Source: Rhizobiales bacterium YIM 77505 (lineage in GTDB: Bacteria > Pseudomonadota > Alphaproteobacteria > Rhizobiales > Beijerinckiaceae). From it: a DNA stretch of 64,000 nucleotides. Every line of letters starts with the position of its first letter. The stretch's first letter is position 1. This document shows, in pieces, positions 36,167 to 44,425 of this stretch. The DNA lies in contig JQNH01000001.1 of the NCBI GenBank assembly GCA_000745135.1, positions 930,001-994,000 of the forward strand, given 5' to 3'. The translations under genes and the position numbers were made by a program. Under the pieces are notes generated by a model. It saw nothing but the letters and a program-made list of their open reading frames with translations, made no database searches and was not told where the DNA came from.

Positions 36167-38692
36167 TCAGCCCACACCGACCGGCACCTGCCAGATCTCC
36201 TCAGCATATTCGCGGATGGTACGGTCGGAGGAGAACCAGCCGACCCTCGCGGTGTTGAGGACGCTCGAGCGCCACCAGGTCCGAGGCTCCTCCCATCGCT
36301 CGTCGACGCGGCGCTGCGCCTCCCAATAGGCATCGAAGTCGGCCGTCACCATGAAGCGGTCGCGGTGGCTCAGTTCGTCGATCAGCGGCCGGAAACGGTC
36401 TGGCTCCTCGGGCGAGAAGAGGCCCGAGCCGATGGCTTCGAGAGCGTCGGCAAGGCGCGGCGAGGAGGCGATGGTGACGGGTGCGTGCGCCCCGCGCCGC
36501 AGGCGCTCCTCCACCTCCTCGGCGCGCAGGCCGAAGATGAAGATGTGATCATCGCCGACCTGCTCGGCGATTTCGATGTTGGCGCCGTCCAGGGTGCCGA
36601 TTGTCAGCGCGCCGTTGAGCGCGAGCTTCATGTTGCCGGTGCCTGAGGCTTCCATGCCGGCGGTCGAGATCTGCTCCGACAGGTCGGCCGCCGGAATGAT
36701 CGCCTCGGCAAGGCTGACATTGTAGTTCGGCAGGAACACGACCTTCAGGCGGTCGCGGATCTCGGAATCGTTGTTGACGACGCGCGCCACGTCGTTGGCC
36801 AGCTTGATGATGAGCTTCGCCTGTCGGTAGCTCGCGGCCGCCTTGCCGGCGAAGATCTTGACGCGCGGCGTCCAGTCAAGATCGGGATCGGCCTTCATCG
36901 CCCGGTACAGCGCCACGGTCTCCAGGATGTTGAGGAGCTGCCGCTTGTACTCGTGGATCCGCTTGATGTGGACGTCGAACAGCGCGGAAGGGTCGATGCT
37001 GACCTCGACGCGCTCGGCGACGAGCCGAGCGAGTGCCGTCTTGTTCGCCTGGCGTTGCTTCGCGAACTCCTCCTGGAATGCGGGATCGGACGCGAACCGT
37101 TCGAGCTGGCGCAGCGCCTCAGGGTCGTCGAGCATGCCCTCGCCGAGGGTGTCGATCAGAAGTCGGGTGAGCGTCGGGTTCGCCTGGTGCAGCCAACGGC
37201 GGAAGGTGATGCCGTTCGTCTTGTTGACGATCTTCTCGGGGTAGAGGGCGTGTAGGTCCCGGAACACGGTTTGGCGCATGAGGTCCGTGTGCAGGGCGGA
37301 AACGCCGTTCACGCGCCGCGCGCCGAGGAAGGCAAGATGCCCCATGCGGACCCGTCGGCCCTGCGTCTCGTCGATGAGCGAGATGGCCGCGATGGTGCGC
37401 TCATCGAGCGGTCCCGTCCGCTCTGAAAGCGCTTCGAGGTGGAGCCAGTTGATCAGGTAGATGATCTGCATGTGGCGCGGCAGCAGCCGCTCCATCATCG
37501 CCACCGGCCAGGTCTCGAGAGCCTCCGGCAGCAAGGTATGATTGGTGTAGTTGAGCGTGTTGGTGGTGATCGACCACGCCTCGTCCCAGCCAAGGCCGTG
37601 CTCGTCGACCAGGAGCCGCATGAGCTCGGCGACGGCGATGGCCGGGTGCGTGTCGTTGAGCTGGATCGAGGCATGCTCGGCGAGCGTGCGCAGGTTCCCG
37701 TGCTGCCTGAGATGCCGGCGCACCAGGTCCTGGAGCGATGCGGAGGTGAAGAAGTATTCCTGCCGCAGGCGCAGCTCCTGGCCGGCCGGGGTCGCGTCGC
37801 TCGGGTAGAGGATGCGCGAGATCGCCTCCGCCCGGGCTCGGTGGGCGAGGGCGCCCACATAATCGCCCTGGTTGAAGGCATCGAGGTGGAGCGGGTCCGC
37901 GGCTCGCGCCGCCCACAGGCGCAGCGTGTTCACATGGCGGCCGCGCCAGCCCACGATCGGCGTGTCATAGGCCAGCGCCAGAACCGTCTCGCCCGGGTGC
38001 CACATATGGCGGATCAGACCGCCTTCTCCGGGGGCGAGCTCGACCGAACCGCCGAAATGGATGGGATAGACGATTTCCGGGCGCTCGAACTCCCACGGGT
38101 TGCCGGAAGCGAGCCAGTCTTCGGGCAACTCGTTCTGCCAGCCCTCGGTGATGACCTGCCGGAAAAGCCCGTAATCGTAGCGGATCCCGTAGCCGAAGGC
38201 AGGGATGCCGAGACTGGCGAGGCTCTCCATGAAGCAGGCGGCAAGGCGCCCAAGACCGCCATTGCCGAGCGCCGCATCGGGTTCCGTGCAGCGAAGCTCG
38301 TCCAGGTCTAGCCCCAGGTCCTTCAGAGCTTGCCGCGCCTCCTCGATCAGTCCCAGATTGCCGAGCGCCTCAAAAAGCAGCCGCCCGACGAGGAACTCCA
38401 GCGAGAGATAATAGACCTGCTTGCGGCCAAGCTCCTGCGTGGCACGGCTCGACTCCATCCAGCGGTCGATGATTCGGTCGCGCACGGCGAGCACCGTTGC
38501 CGCGAGCCAATCGTGGCCGCGGGCGGTGGTCGTGTCCCGCCCCACCGTGTAGGTCAGCTTGGCAAGGATCGCTTGCCGCAGCTCTTCTCCTGCTGGCAGG
38601 GCCGCGTCCGTAGGCTCGTGCCTCGAGGAGCCCCGCTGAGCAGGGGGGCGGAGGGAACGACGGCGTGGCTCAAGCACGTTGCGCTCCTGCAC
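36167..38692 (-). CDS. glgP: Glycogen/alpha-glucan phosphorylase
   Basis: GlgP releases glucose-1-phosphate from the non-reducing ends of glycogen. The 841-residue protein is full length. Family marks are RKQVYYLSLEFLVGRLL, DAALGNGGLGRLAACFMESLA, GYGIRYDYGLFRQ, TNGITFRRWL and the PLP site MEASGTGNMKLALNGALTIGTLDGANIEI (Lys about 687). The likely start is GTG 38692, with GAGAG nine bases upstream. It is divergent from glgA. The spacing of 271 bp leaves room for separate promoters; only the glgA side shows a clear motif. Confidence 0.95.
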   Translation of the reverse strand: MQERNVLEPRRRSLRPPAQRGSSRHEPTDAALPAGEELRQAILAKLTYTVGRDTTTARGHDWLAATVLAVRDRIIDRWMESSRATQELGRKQVYYLSLEFLVGRLLFEALGNLGLIEEARQALKDLGLDLDELRCTEPDAALGNGGLGRLAACFMESLASLGIPAFGYGIRYDYGLFRQVITEGWQNELPEDWLASGNPWEFERPEIVYPIHFGGSVELAPGEGGLIRHMWHPGETVLALAYDTPIVGWRGRHVNTLRLWAARAADPLHLDAFNQGDYVGALAHRARAEAISRILYPSDATPAGQELRLRQEYFFTSASLQDLVRRHLRQHGNLRTLAEHASIQLNDTHPAIAVAELMRLLVDEHGLGWDEAWSITTNTLNYTNHTLLPEALETWPVAMMERLLPRHMQIIYLINWLHLEALSERTGPLDERTIAAISLIDETQGRRVRMGHLAFLGARRVNGVSALHTDLMRQTVFRDLHALYPEKIVNKTNGITFRRWLHQANPTLTRLLIDTLGEGMLDDPEALRQLERFASDPAFQEEFAKQRQANKTALARLVAERVEVSIDPSALFDVHIKRIHEYKRQLLNILETVALYRAMKADPDLDWTPRVKIFAGKAAASYRQAKLIIKLANDVARVVNNDSEIRDRLKVVFLPNYNVSLAEAIIPAADLSEQISTAGMEASGTGNMKLALNGALTIGTLDGANIEIAEQVGDDHIFIFGLRAEEVEERLRRGAHAPVTIASSPRLADALEAIGSGLFSPEEPDRFRPLIDELSHRDRFMVTADFDAYWEAQRRVDERWEEPRTWWRSSVLNTARVGWFSSDRTIREYAEEIWQVPVGVG

Positions 38693-38875
38693 GGCTCAAT
38701 GCTCTCTTTGGACGCAAATAGGGCCCGCGCTATGGCCCCCCGCAGCTTGCGGCGCAAGGTTGACCTTGCCGCAGGGCGTGGGCAAGTCGCCGCGGCGGCG
38801 ATGCGGCTTGCTTATCCACCACCGTAGAACGCGAAGCCTGGCACGTTTTGAGTCTAGCCGCAGGTCTCCTCGTTT

Positions 38876-38900
38876 GGAACTTTGCCGCCGCAAGGACGTT
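38876..38900 (+). promoter_or_regulatory. Candidate EcfG (general stress) promoter of glgA
   Basis: GGAAC (38876-38880), 16 bases, CGTT (38897-38900), an exact EcfG consensus in the glgA direction. The predicted start near 38908 leaves a leader of about 56 bases, which holds a short hairpin (38927-38942). Confidence 0.7.
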
Positions 38901-38926
38901 CTGCGCCAGACCTTCTTCATACCACG

Positions 38927-38942
38927 GCGAAGCTTGCTTCGC
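38927..38942 (+). other. Hairpin in the glgA leader
   Basis: GCGAAG, loop CTTG, CTTCGC. It lies between the predicted EcfG start and the ribosome-binding region of glgA, and may stabilise or control the message. Confidence 0.35.
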
Positions 38943-38963
38943 GGCGGGGGCCTAGCGCGGGGC

Positions 38964-40502
38964 ATGCACCAGTCGGCTGAACTCGAAATGCGTCGGGGTG
39001 GGGGCCTTCGGCGAATTCCCTTGCGGCCGCGGGGGACTGCCTCGCCGTCTCGTCTCGATACCGAAGCCGCCCCGGAGCGCATCCTCTACGTCACGCCGGA
39101 GATCGCGGATTATGTGAAGGCCGGCGGGCTCGGCGAGGTCTCGGCGGCGCTGCCCCGGACGCTCCGTCAGCAATACGATGTGCGAATCCTCATTCCCGGC
39201 TATCCCGCGGTGCTGCGGGCGCATCGCTCGATCCCGGTGGTGGGACGGCTGAAGCCCGCCTTTGGGCTTCCGGGGGCCGAGCTCGGCAGGATCGACGCGC
39301 CGGACGGTCTCATCTTCTACGTGCTTCTCTGCCCCGACCTTTACGAGCGGGAGGGCAGCCCTTACGGGGGCCCGGACGGGATCGATTGGCCGGACAACGA
39401 CATCCGCTTCGCGCGTCTCGCGCTGGCGGCAGCCGACATCGCCGCCGGTGCCGGTGAGATCGGCTGGCGCCCTCATCTGCTCCATCTCAACGATTGGCCC
39501 TCGGCCCTGGCTCCAGCTTATCTCGCCTGGCGCGGCGCGCCTGTGCCGAGCGTACTCACCATCCATAATCTTGCCTATCAGGGCCTGTTCGGGCGCGAGC
39601 GCCTGCCCCGGCTCGGCATTCCTGAGAGCGCCTTTCACATCGACGGCGTGGAGTTCTACGGCAAGCTGTCCTTCCTCAAGGCCGGGATCGTCTATGCCTC
39701 CCACGTGACGACGGTGAGCGCCACCTACGCCAAGGAGATCACCACTCCCGAGCACGGATGCGGCCTCGACGGCCTTCTGCGCCTCAAGGCAGAGGCAGGT
39801 CGACTCACCGGGATCGTCAACGGGATCGATGAGAGCTGGGATCCGCGCATCGACCCGCATCTGGCAAGTCCCTTCGAGGCGCGCAATCTCAAGGGCAAGG
39901 CTGTCAATGCCGAGCAGGTGCGGCGGGAGTTCGGGCTCGCGGTGTCCCGCGGCCCGCTCTTCGCCGTGGTGTCCCGCCTCGTGCATCAAAAAGGGGTCGA
40001 CCTCGCCATCGAGGCGGCCCAGACCATCGTGCGCGAAGGCGGACAGATCGTCGTCACCGGGCGCGGCGAGGAGCGCTTCGAGAGCGAGCTTGAACGCTTA
40101 TCAGCGCGCTATCCCGGTGCCGTAGGCGTCAAGATCGGCTTCGAAGAAGGGGTCGCTCGGCGCATGTTCGCCGGCAGCGATTTCCTGCTCATGCCCTCGC
40201 GCTTCGAGCCCTGCGGTTTGAGCCAGATGTACGCGCAGCGCTTCGGCTCCTTGCCGATCGCCCATTGCACCGGCGGCCTCGCTGACACCATTCAGGACGG
40301 GGTGACGGGCTTTCTCTTCCGCGAGCATTCCTTGAGCGGCCTGCTCGAGGCTGTCTATCGGGCCGTCGACACCTTCCGTTCCCGGCGCACGCTCAACGCC
40401 ATGCGGCGGGCCGCGATGGCGCGGGGCTTCGGCTGGCAGCGGGCCGCGCTCGGCTACAAGGCCGTCTATGGGCGCGCGCTCGCCGCGTTTCCGCGCGGCT
40501 GA
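38964..40502 (+). CDS. glgA: Glycogen synthase (ADP-glucose type) GlgA
   Basis: GlgA (GT5) extends alpha-1,4-glucan from ADP-glucose. The ATG at 38964 (MHQSAELEMRRGGGLRRIPLRPRG) gives 512 residues; the frame is open further upstream, but it would pass through the EcfG promoter. Conserved: ILYVTPEIADYVKAGGLGEVSAALP (ADP-glucose binding, KAGGLG about 53), LHLNDWPSALAPAYL, TIHNLAYQGLF, VSATYAKEITTPEHG, NGIDESWDP, SRLVHQKGVD, and MPSRFEPCGLSQMYAQRFGSLPIAHCTGGLADTI. The first 35 residues are a basic extension. glgC is not in the window, so ADP-glucose must come from elsewhere. Confidence 0.93.
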   Translation: MHQSAELEMRRGGGLRRIPLRPRGTASPSRLDTEAAPERILYVTPEIADYVKAGGLGEVSAALPRTLRQQYDVRILIPGYPAVLRAHRSIPVVGRLKPAFGLPGAELGRIDAPDGLIFYVLLCPDLYEREGSPYGGPDGIDWPDNDIRFARLALAAADIAAGAGEIGWRPHLLHLNDWPSALAPAYLAWRGAPVPSVLTIHNLAYQGLFGRERLPRLGIPESAFHIDGVEFYGKLSFLKAGIVYASHVTTVSATYAKEITTPEHGCGLDGLLRLKAEAGRLTGIVNGIDESWDPRIDPHLASPFEARNLKGKAVNAEQVRREFGLAVSRGPLFAVVSRLVHQKGVDLAIEAAQTIVREGGQIVVTGRGEERFESELERLSARYPGAVGVKIGFEEGVARRMFAGSDFLLMPSRFEPCGLSQMYAQRFGSLPIAHCTGGLADTIQDGVTGFLFREHSLSGLLEAVYRAVDTFRSRRTLNAMRRAAMARGFGWQRAALGYKAVYGRALAAFPRG

Positions 40503-40609
40503 CGCCGCCCCTTTCTCCCCTTCTCGGACGATCTGGCGATTTCGGCCGGGTGTTGCGCCAAAGCCGCGCAGACATCGTGGCTTGGCCATTATCGTCGGTA
40601 TCAATAACA

Positions 40610-41089
40610 ATGATTCAAGTGGGGGAAACATTGCTCACGCGGAGCGAGCTGCCGGAAAATCCAGTCGTTCTAGAGGTGAGGGGTGAGGACGGGCGGCATC
40701 ACACGGTCGTGACCGAGCGCTTGCGCGGCGGGAAAGTCCGCATGACATGCACCTGCGCCGACAGCGCCGCGGGAGGGTGGTGCCGCCACCGCATCGAGCT
40801 CCTGTGCCTTCGCTACGATGCCCTGCTCGAGCGCACGGAAGAGCTCGAATTCCACTTCGAGGACCTCGTCATGGGGACGCCGCTCGCCGATCTCGCCGAC
40901 GAGGTGGACATGGCGCTCAGCGATTACGGCCAGGCGCTGGAAGCCCTCGAGCGTAAACGGCCCGCCGCCATCGAGAACGGGACGCTGAGGGCGATCGCGG
41001 CCCTGGCGGACGATCTTGCCGATGCGGCCCGTCAGCTCGATCGAGCCCTCGACCGCTTTCGTCAGCGCCTCGCTGGCGCGCCGATGTGA
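40610..41089 (+). CDS. SWIM zinc-finger domain protein
   Basis: From ATG 40610 the protein has 159 residues. The segment MTCTCADSAAGGWCRHRIELL gives the SWIM pattern C-x-C-x8-C-x-H (Cys 47, Cys 49, Cys 58, His 60), a zinc site that binds DNA or protein. The following half (residues 70-155) is helical and charged, with a coiled-coil-like end (ALADDLADAARQLDRALDRFRQR). A GTG at 40550 could add 20 residues. No function is assigned. It lies 107 bp downstream of glgA, same strand. Confidence 0.65.
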   Translation: MIQVGETLLTRSELPENPVVLEVRGEDGRHHTVVTERLRGGKVRMTCTCADSAAGGWCRHRIELLCLRYDALLERTEELEFHFEDLVMGTPLADLADEVDMALSDYGQALEALERKRPAAIENGTLRAIAALADDLADAARQLDRALDRFRQRLAGAPM

Positions 41090-41154
41090 ATGAGATCCGC
41101 CCGCTGACCGCGTTTGCTACCCCCGCGCCTTGAAGGGCGCGGCTTGGCGCCGGT

Positions 41155-41487
41155 TCAGTTGGCGCAGACGATGGCCACGGCGCGCTCGATGGAGCTTTGC
41201 GTTCCCGCAGACCGGACCGAGGCGGTCATATCCTCGGGCTGGGCTAGGCCATAGGACTCCGCCCGGGCGAAACCGTGCGCCTCGCACCAGGCCGTGGCGA
41301 TGATGCGTCCGCATTCGGCGTCCGCGCTTGCGAGGCAGTCGCCGACCCCATAGCCATCATGGGCCGGGACCAGGAACGTCGCCCCCGGGGCCGCGGCGCG
41401 CGAGGTTCCGTTCGGGAGGACGGAAAAGACGGGAACCGCGGCGGCAGCCGCTGCCGCAAGGCCGACAAGGGCGATGGCGCGACGCAT
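41155..41487 (-). CDS. Small exported protein of unknown function
   Basis: The 110-residue protein has a signal peptide (MRRAIALVGLAAAAAAAVPVFSVLP). The mature part has VPAHDGYGVGDCLASADAECGRIIATAWCEAHGFARAESYG with three Cys residues, then a fourth Cys near the end (AIVCAN). I have no firm family. Disulfide formation in the periplasm is likely. Confidence 0.6.
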   Translation of the reverse strand: MRRAIALVGLAAAAAAAVPVFSVLPNGTSRAAAPGATFLVPAHDGYGVGDCLASADAECGRIIATAWCEAHGFARAESYGLAQPEDMTASVRSAGTQSSIERAVAIVCAN

Positions 41488-41779
41488 GGTGAGGGCCTCG
41501 TGGACGGAATAGCGCGACTTCGACTTTTCAGGACGCTGCTAAATAAAGGCTTAAGTGTCGGCGGCGCCGGACGTTCGTCCTTGGCCGCATGAAGCCTGGA
41601 AAGGTCTGCGCCGCCTTGACGGCACCGAGCGGGCAGGGCAGATATCGCCTATGACGACGGCCATGCGCCCTGGCGAGATCATCATTATTTGCAGCTAGCG
41701 TTCCCCGCTGGCTGGAGCCGTCTCGTTCTTTCGTGACAGATCGAACCGTTCTCCGGCCGGCGGCCCAGGAGAGGATTCG
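41488..41779. other. Divergent intergenic region before cysS
   Basis: About 290 bp between the exported-protein gene and cysS. It is richer in A+T near 41535-41560 and 41680-41700 than its surroundings, and GGAG lies nine bases before the cysS ATG. I see no tRNA, riboswitch or T-box, and no recognised promoter motif. Confidence 0.3.
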
Positions 41780-43144
41780 ATGGCGCCGACCCTGCGGCTC
41801 TACAATACGCTGACGCGGACGAAGGAGGAGTTCCGTCCGATCGATCCCGGCCGTGTGCGCATGTATGTCTGCGGGCCGACCGTCTACGACTACGCCCATA
41901 TCGGCAATGCTCGGCCGGTCATCGTGTTCGACGTGCTGTTCCGGCTGTTGCGCCACCTCTACGGGCCTGAGCACGTGGTCTACGTCCGCAACATCACTGA
42001 CGTGGACGACAAGATCAACGCCCGCGCCACCGAGCGCGGCGTCTCCATCCGCCAAGTGACGGAGGAGACCTTAAGGCAATTCCACGAGGACATCGCGGCG
42101 CTTGGCGTCCTGCCTCCGACCGTGGAGCCGCGCGCCACCGAGCACATCGAAGAGATGAAGGCGCTGATCGAACGGCTCGTCGCCAGCGGCCACGCCTATG
42201 TGGCGGACGAGCATGTGCTCTTCCATGTGCCCTCAATGCCCGACTATGGCTCGCTCTCCAGGCGTCCTCTCGACGAGATGGAAGCGGGCGCGCGGGTCGA
42301 CGTCGCTCCCTACAAGCGCTCGCCGCTCGACTTCGTGCTCTGGAAGCCCTCGAAGCCGGGCGATCCGTCCTGGCCGTCGCCCTGCGGCGTCGCCGCGCCG
42401 GGCCGTCCCGGTTGGCATATCGAGTGCTCGGCCATGGCCTGGCGGCACCTCGGCGAGGTGTTCGACATTCACGCCGGCGGCATCGACCTGGTGTTTCCCC
42501 ACCATGAGAACGAGGTGGCGCAATCCCGCTGCTGTTTCGGCACGCCGGTGATGGCCAAATACTGGCTGCACAACGGCTTCCTCCAGGTCGAGGGCGAGAA
42601 GATGTCCAAGAGCCTGGGGAACTTCGTGACCATCCGCGAGCTCCTGGCGACGGACCGCTTCGGAGGACGTTCCTGGCCCGGGGAGGTGTTGCGGCTCGCC
42701 ATGCTCAAGACCCACTATCGGCAGCCGATCGACTGGACGGTGCGGGCGCTCGAAGAGGCGGAAGCCACACTCAAGGCCTGGACCGCATACCCAGAGTTCG
42801 AAGGCGCCGATGCAGCGTTTGCCGCCCCGGTCCTCGAGGCCTTGGCCGACGACCTCAATACGCCGAAGGTCATCGCCGAGCTCCATGCACTCGATCGGGA
42901 GGGCGAGAGGAGAGCATTGGCCTCGAGCCTCAGGGCATTGGGCTTCGCGCGTGCCCTGCGGGAGGAGGTCAGCTTGCCGCCGGAACTCGTGGACAAGATC
43001 GAGCGCTTGCTGGCGGTCCGTCGCAGCGCCCGCGCCGCGAGGAACTGGGCCGAGTCCGACCGCATCCGCGACGAGCTTTCCGCCTTGGGCGTCGTGGTCA
43101 AGGACAACAAGGACGGCACCACCACCTGGGAGGTGGCGCGATGA
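41780..43144 (+). CDS. cysS: Cysteinyl-tRNA synthetase
   Basis: CysS charges tRNA-Cys. The 454-residue protein has all class I marks: zinc ligand in [18 protein letters not shown] with the HIGH-type [37 protein letters not shown] (zinc Cys), [17 protein letters not shown] (zinc His) and [11 protein letters not shown] (KMSKS). The C-terminal helical domain ends [30 protein letters not shown] lies before the ATG. Its stop overlaps the start of the MNT nucleotidyltransferase gene, the first of a chain of overlapping genes to cimA. Confidence 0.97.
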   Translation: MAPTLRLYNTLTRTKEEFRPIDPGRVRMYVCGPTVYDYAHIGNARPVIVFDVLFRLLRHLYGPEHVVYVRNITDVDDKINARATERGVSIRQVTEETLRQFHEDIAALGVLPPTVEPRATEHIEEMKALIERLVASGHAYVADEHVLFHVPSMPDYGSLSRRPLDEMEAGARVDVAPYKRSPLDFVLWKPSKPGDPSWPSPCGVAAPGRPGWHIECSAMAWRHLGEVFDIHAGGIDLVFPHHENEVAQSRCCFGTPVMAKYWLHNGFLQVEGEKMSKSLGNFVTIRELLATDRFGGRSWPGEVLRLAMLKTHYRQPIDWTVRALEEAEATLKAWTAYPEFEGADAAFAAPVLEALADDLNTPKVIAELHALDREGERRALASSLRALGFARALREEVSLPPELVDKIERLLAVRRSARAARNWAESDRIRDELSALGVVVKDNKDGTTTWEVAR

Positions 43145-43512
43145 TGACCGTCGAAGAGATTCTTCGTCCCCCCACGGACGAGGACGTGAGCGAGGCCCTG
43201 CGCCGCTTCGCAGCTCAGGTTCGCGAGCACTACGGCGATCGGCTCCGAGGGGTGTACCTCTTTGGCAGCCGGGCGCGGGGCGACAACCACCCCGACAGCG
43301 ACGCCGACATTGCCGTCGTGCTGGCGGATGAGGATTGGCGCTTCTGGGACGAGAAGATGAAGCTCGTGGAGCTCGCGTTTCGTATCGGCGTGGACCATAG
43401 GCTCTACCTACAACCTTGGCCCTTTTCCGAATGCGAGTGGCGCGAGCCCCGGCGGTCGGGCCGCGCGGAGCTTGTCCAATCAGCCCAGCGCGACGCAAAG
43501 GCGCTCTCATGA
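43141..43512 (+). CDS. MNT-type nucleotidyltransferase domain antitoxin (MntA-like)
   Basis: This 123-residue protein has the minimal nucleotidyltransferase motif [20 protein letters not shown]: Gly-Ser at 42-43 and the metal-binding Asp pair at 54 and 56. In MNT/HEPN pairs the antitoxin AMPylates or otherwise modifies the HEPN toxin. The next gene encodes a HEPN protein and overlaps by ATGA; the start overlaps the cysS stop. The pair is wedged between housekeeping genes, suggesting insertion into the operon. Confidence 0.82.
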   Translation: MMTVEEILRPPTDEDVSEALRRFAAQVREHYGDRLRGVYLFGSRARGDNHPDSDADIAVVLADEDWRFWDEKMKLVELAFRIGVDHRLYLQPWPFSECEWREPRRSGRAELVQSAQRDAKALS

Positions 43513-43925
43513 GCGGGTACCTGGTGCGAGCCCGACAGGCACTGCGGACGGCTGAATCGAACCTCGACTCCGGAGACACAATCGGCGCGAGTAGCCGCGT
43601 ATACTATGCGGTTTTTGACGCCGTTCGGGCCGTGCTGTCGGCATTCCAAGTCGCTGATCTCGACCGCATCCGGACGCATCGTGGCATCTCTCACCTCTTC
43701 CATGTCGCGGTGGTTCAGACGGGGATCGTGGACGAAAAGATCGCGCGGGTCCTGCCGAGGGCGCTCGAACTTCGATTGAGCGCCGACTATGGCTCCGATC
43801 CAAGCCTCGATAGCGACGTGGTCCGTGATGTCCTCATTGAAGCCCGACACTTCGTGGCAGCGTGCGGAAGGCTGATCGAAACCATAGGTGATGCCAAACC
43901 CGACTCACAGGGAGAGGGCTCATGA
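43509..43925 (+). CDS. HEPN domain toxin (UPF0332-like)
   Basis: The ATG at 43509 overlaps the MNT stop (ATGA) and gives 138 residues. The HEPN core is seen in SRVYYAVFDAVRAVLSAF and RTHRGISHLFHVAVVQTG. Within this, Arg 55 and His 62 form R-x6-H, the expected RNase motif R-x4-6-H. HEPN toxins cut RNA, or are held inactive by their MNT partner. Base composition is somewhat more A+T-rich at the start than the flanking genes. The stop overlaps the GNAT start. Confidence 0.82.
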   Translation: MSGYLVRARQALRTAESNLDSGDTIGASSRVYYAVFDAVRAVLSAFQVADLDRIRTHRGISHLFHVAVVQTGIVDEKIARVLPRALELRLSADYGSDPSLDSDVVRDVLIEARHFVAACGRLIETIGDAKPDSQGEGS

Positions 43926-44425
43926 AAACACAGGCCTCGACCCCGCCCGCCCTCCGCCCCCTCCTGCCAGCCGACACGCCGGTGCTCGCCGCCATCTTCC
44001 AGGAGTCGATCGAGGCGTTCACGGGCGACGACTATTCGGAGGCGCAGCAGGCGGCCTGGGCTGCGATGGCCGAAGACGAGGCGGCGTTCGGCGCCCAGCT
44101 TCGCGCGCGGCTGACGCTTGTCGCGACGATCGAGGGGGCGCCTGTCGGCTTTGCCGCTCTCGACGAGCCGGATCGGATCGACATGCTCTACGTCCATCCG
44201 AGCGCCGCCGGACAGGGGGTTGCGAGCGCCCTCTGCGACGCTCTCGAGAAACTCGCCGGGGCTCGGGGCGCGGCGCGGCTCAAGGTCAATGCCAGCGACA
44301 GCGCCCGCGGCTTCTTCGAGAAGCGCGGCTATGTCGCCCAGGACCGCAACACGGTCTTGTACGGGGATGAATGGCTCGGGCATACGCAGATGGAGAAGCG
44401 CCTGGACCCGAGGGGCGCGCCATGA
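43922..44425 (+). CDS. GNAT family N-acetyltransferase
   Basis: This 167-residue protein has the GNAT core: RPLLPADTPVLAAIFQESIE at the start, AALDEPDRIDMLYVHPSAAGQGVASALCDALEKLA (acetyl-CoA loop AGQGVASAL) and LKVNASDSARGFFEKRGYVAQDR. It would acetylate a small molecule or protein from acetyl-CoA; target unknown. It overlaps both the HEPN gene and cimA by ATGA, so it is cotranslated with them. Confidence 0.88.
   Translation: MKTQASTPPALRPLLPADTPVLAAIFQESIEAFTGDDYSEAQQAAWAAMAEDEAAFGAQLRARLTLVATIEGAPVGFAALDEPDRIDMLYVHPSAAGQGVASALCDALEKLAGARGAARLKVNASDSARGFFEKRGYVAQDRNTVLYGDEWLGHTQMEKRLDPRGAP

Noticed and set aside
38679-38963. In-frame extension of glgA by 95 codons
   Set aside because: It is unconserved, Arg-rich, overlaps the glgP start region and contains the EcfG-type promoter, so it should not be translated.
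41488-41779. T-box or tRNA-related leader before cysS
   Set aside because: No T-box sequence, specifier loop or terminator hairpin is seen, and T-boxes are not typical of alphaproteobacteria.
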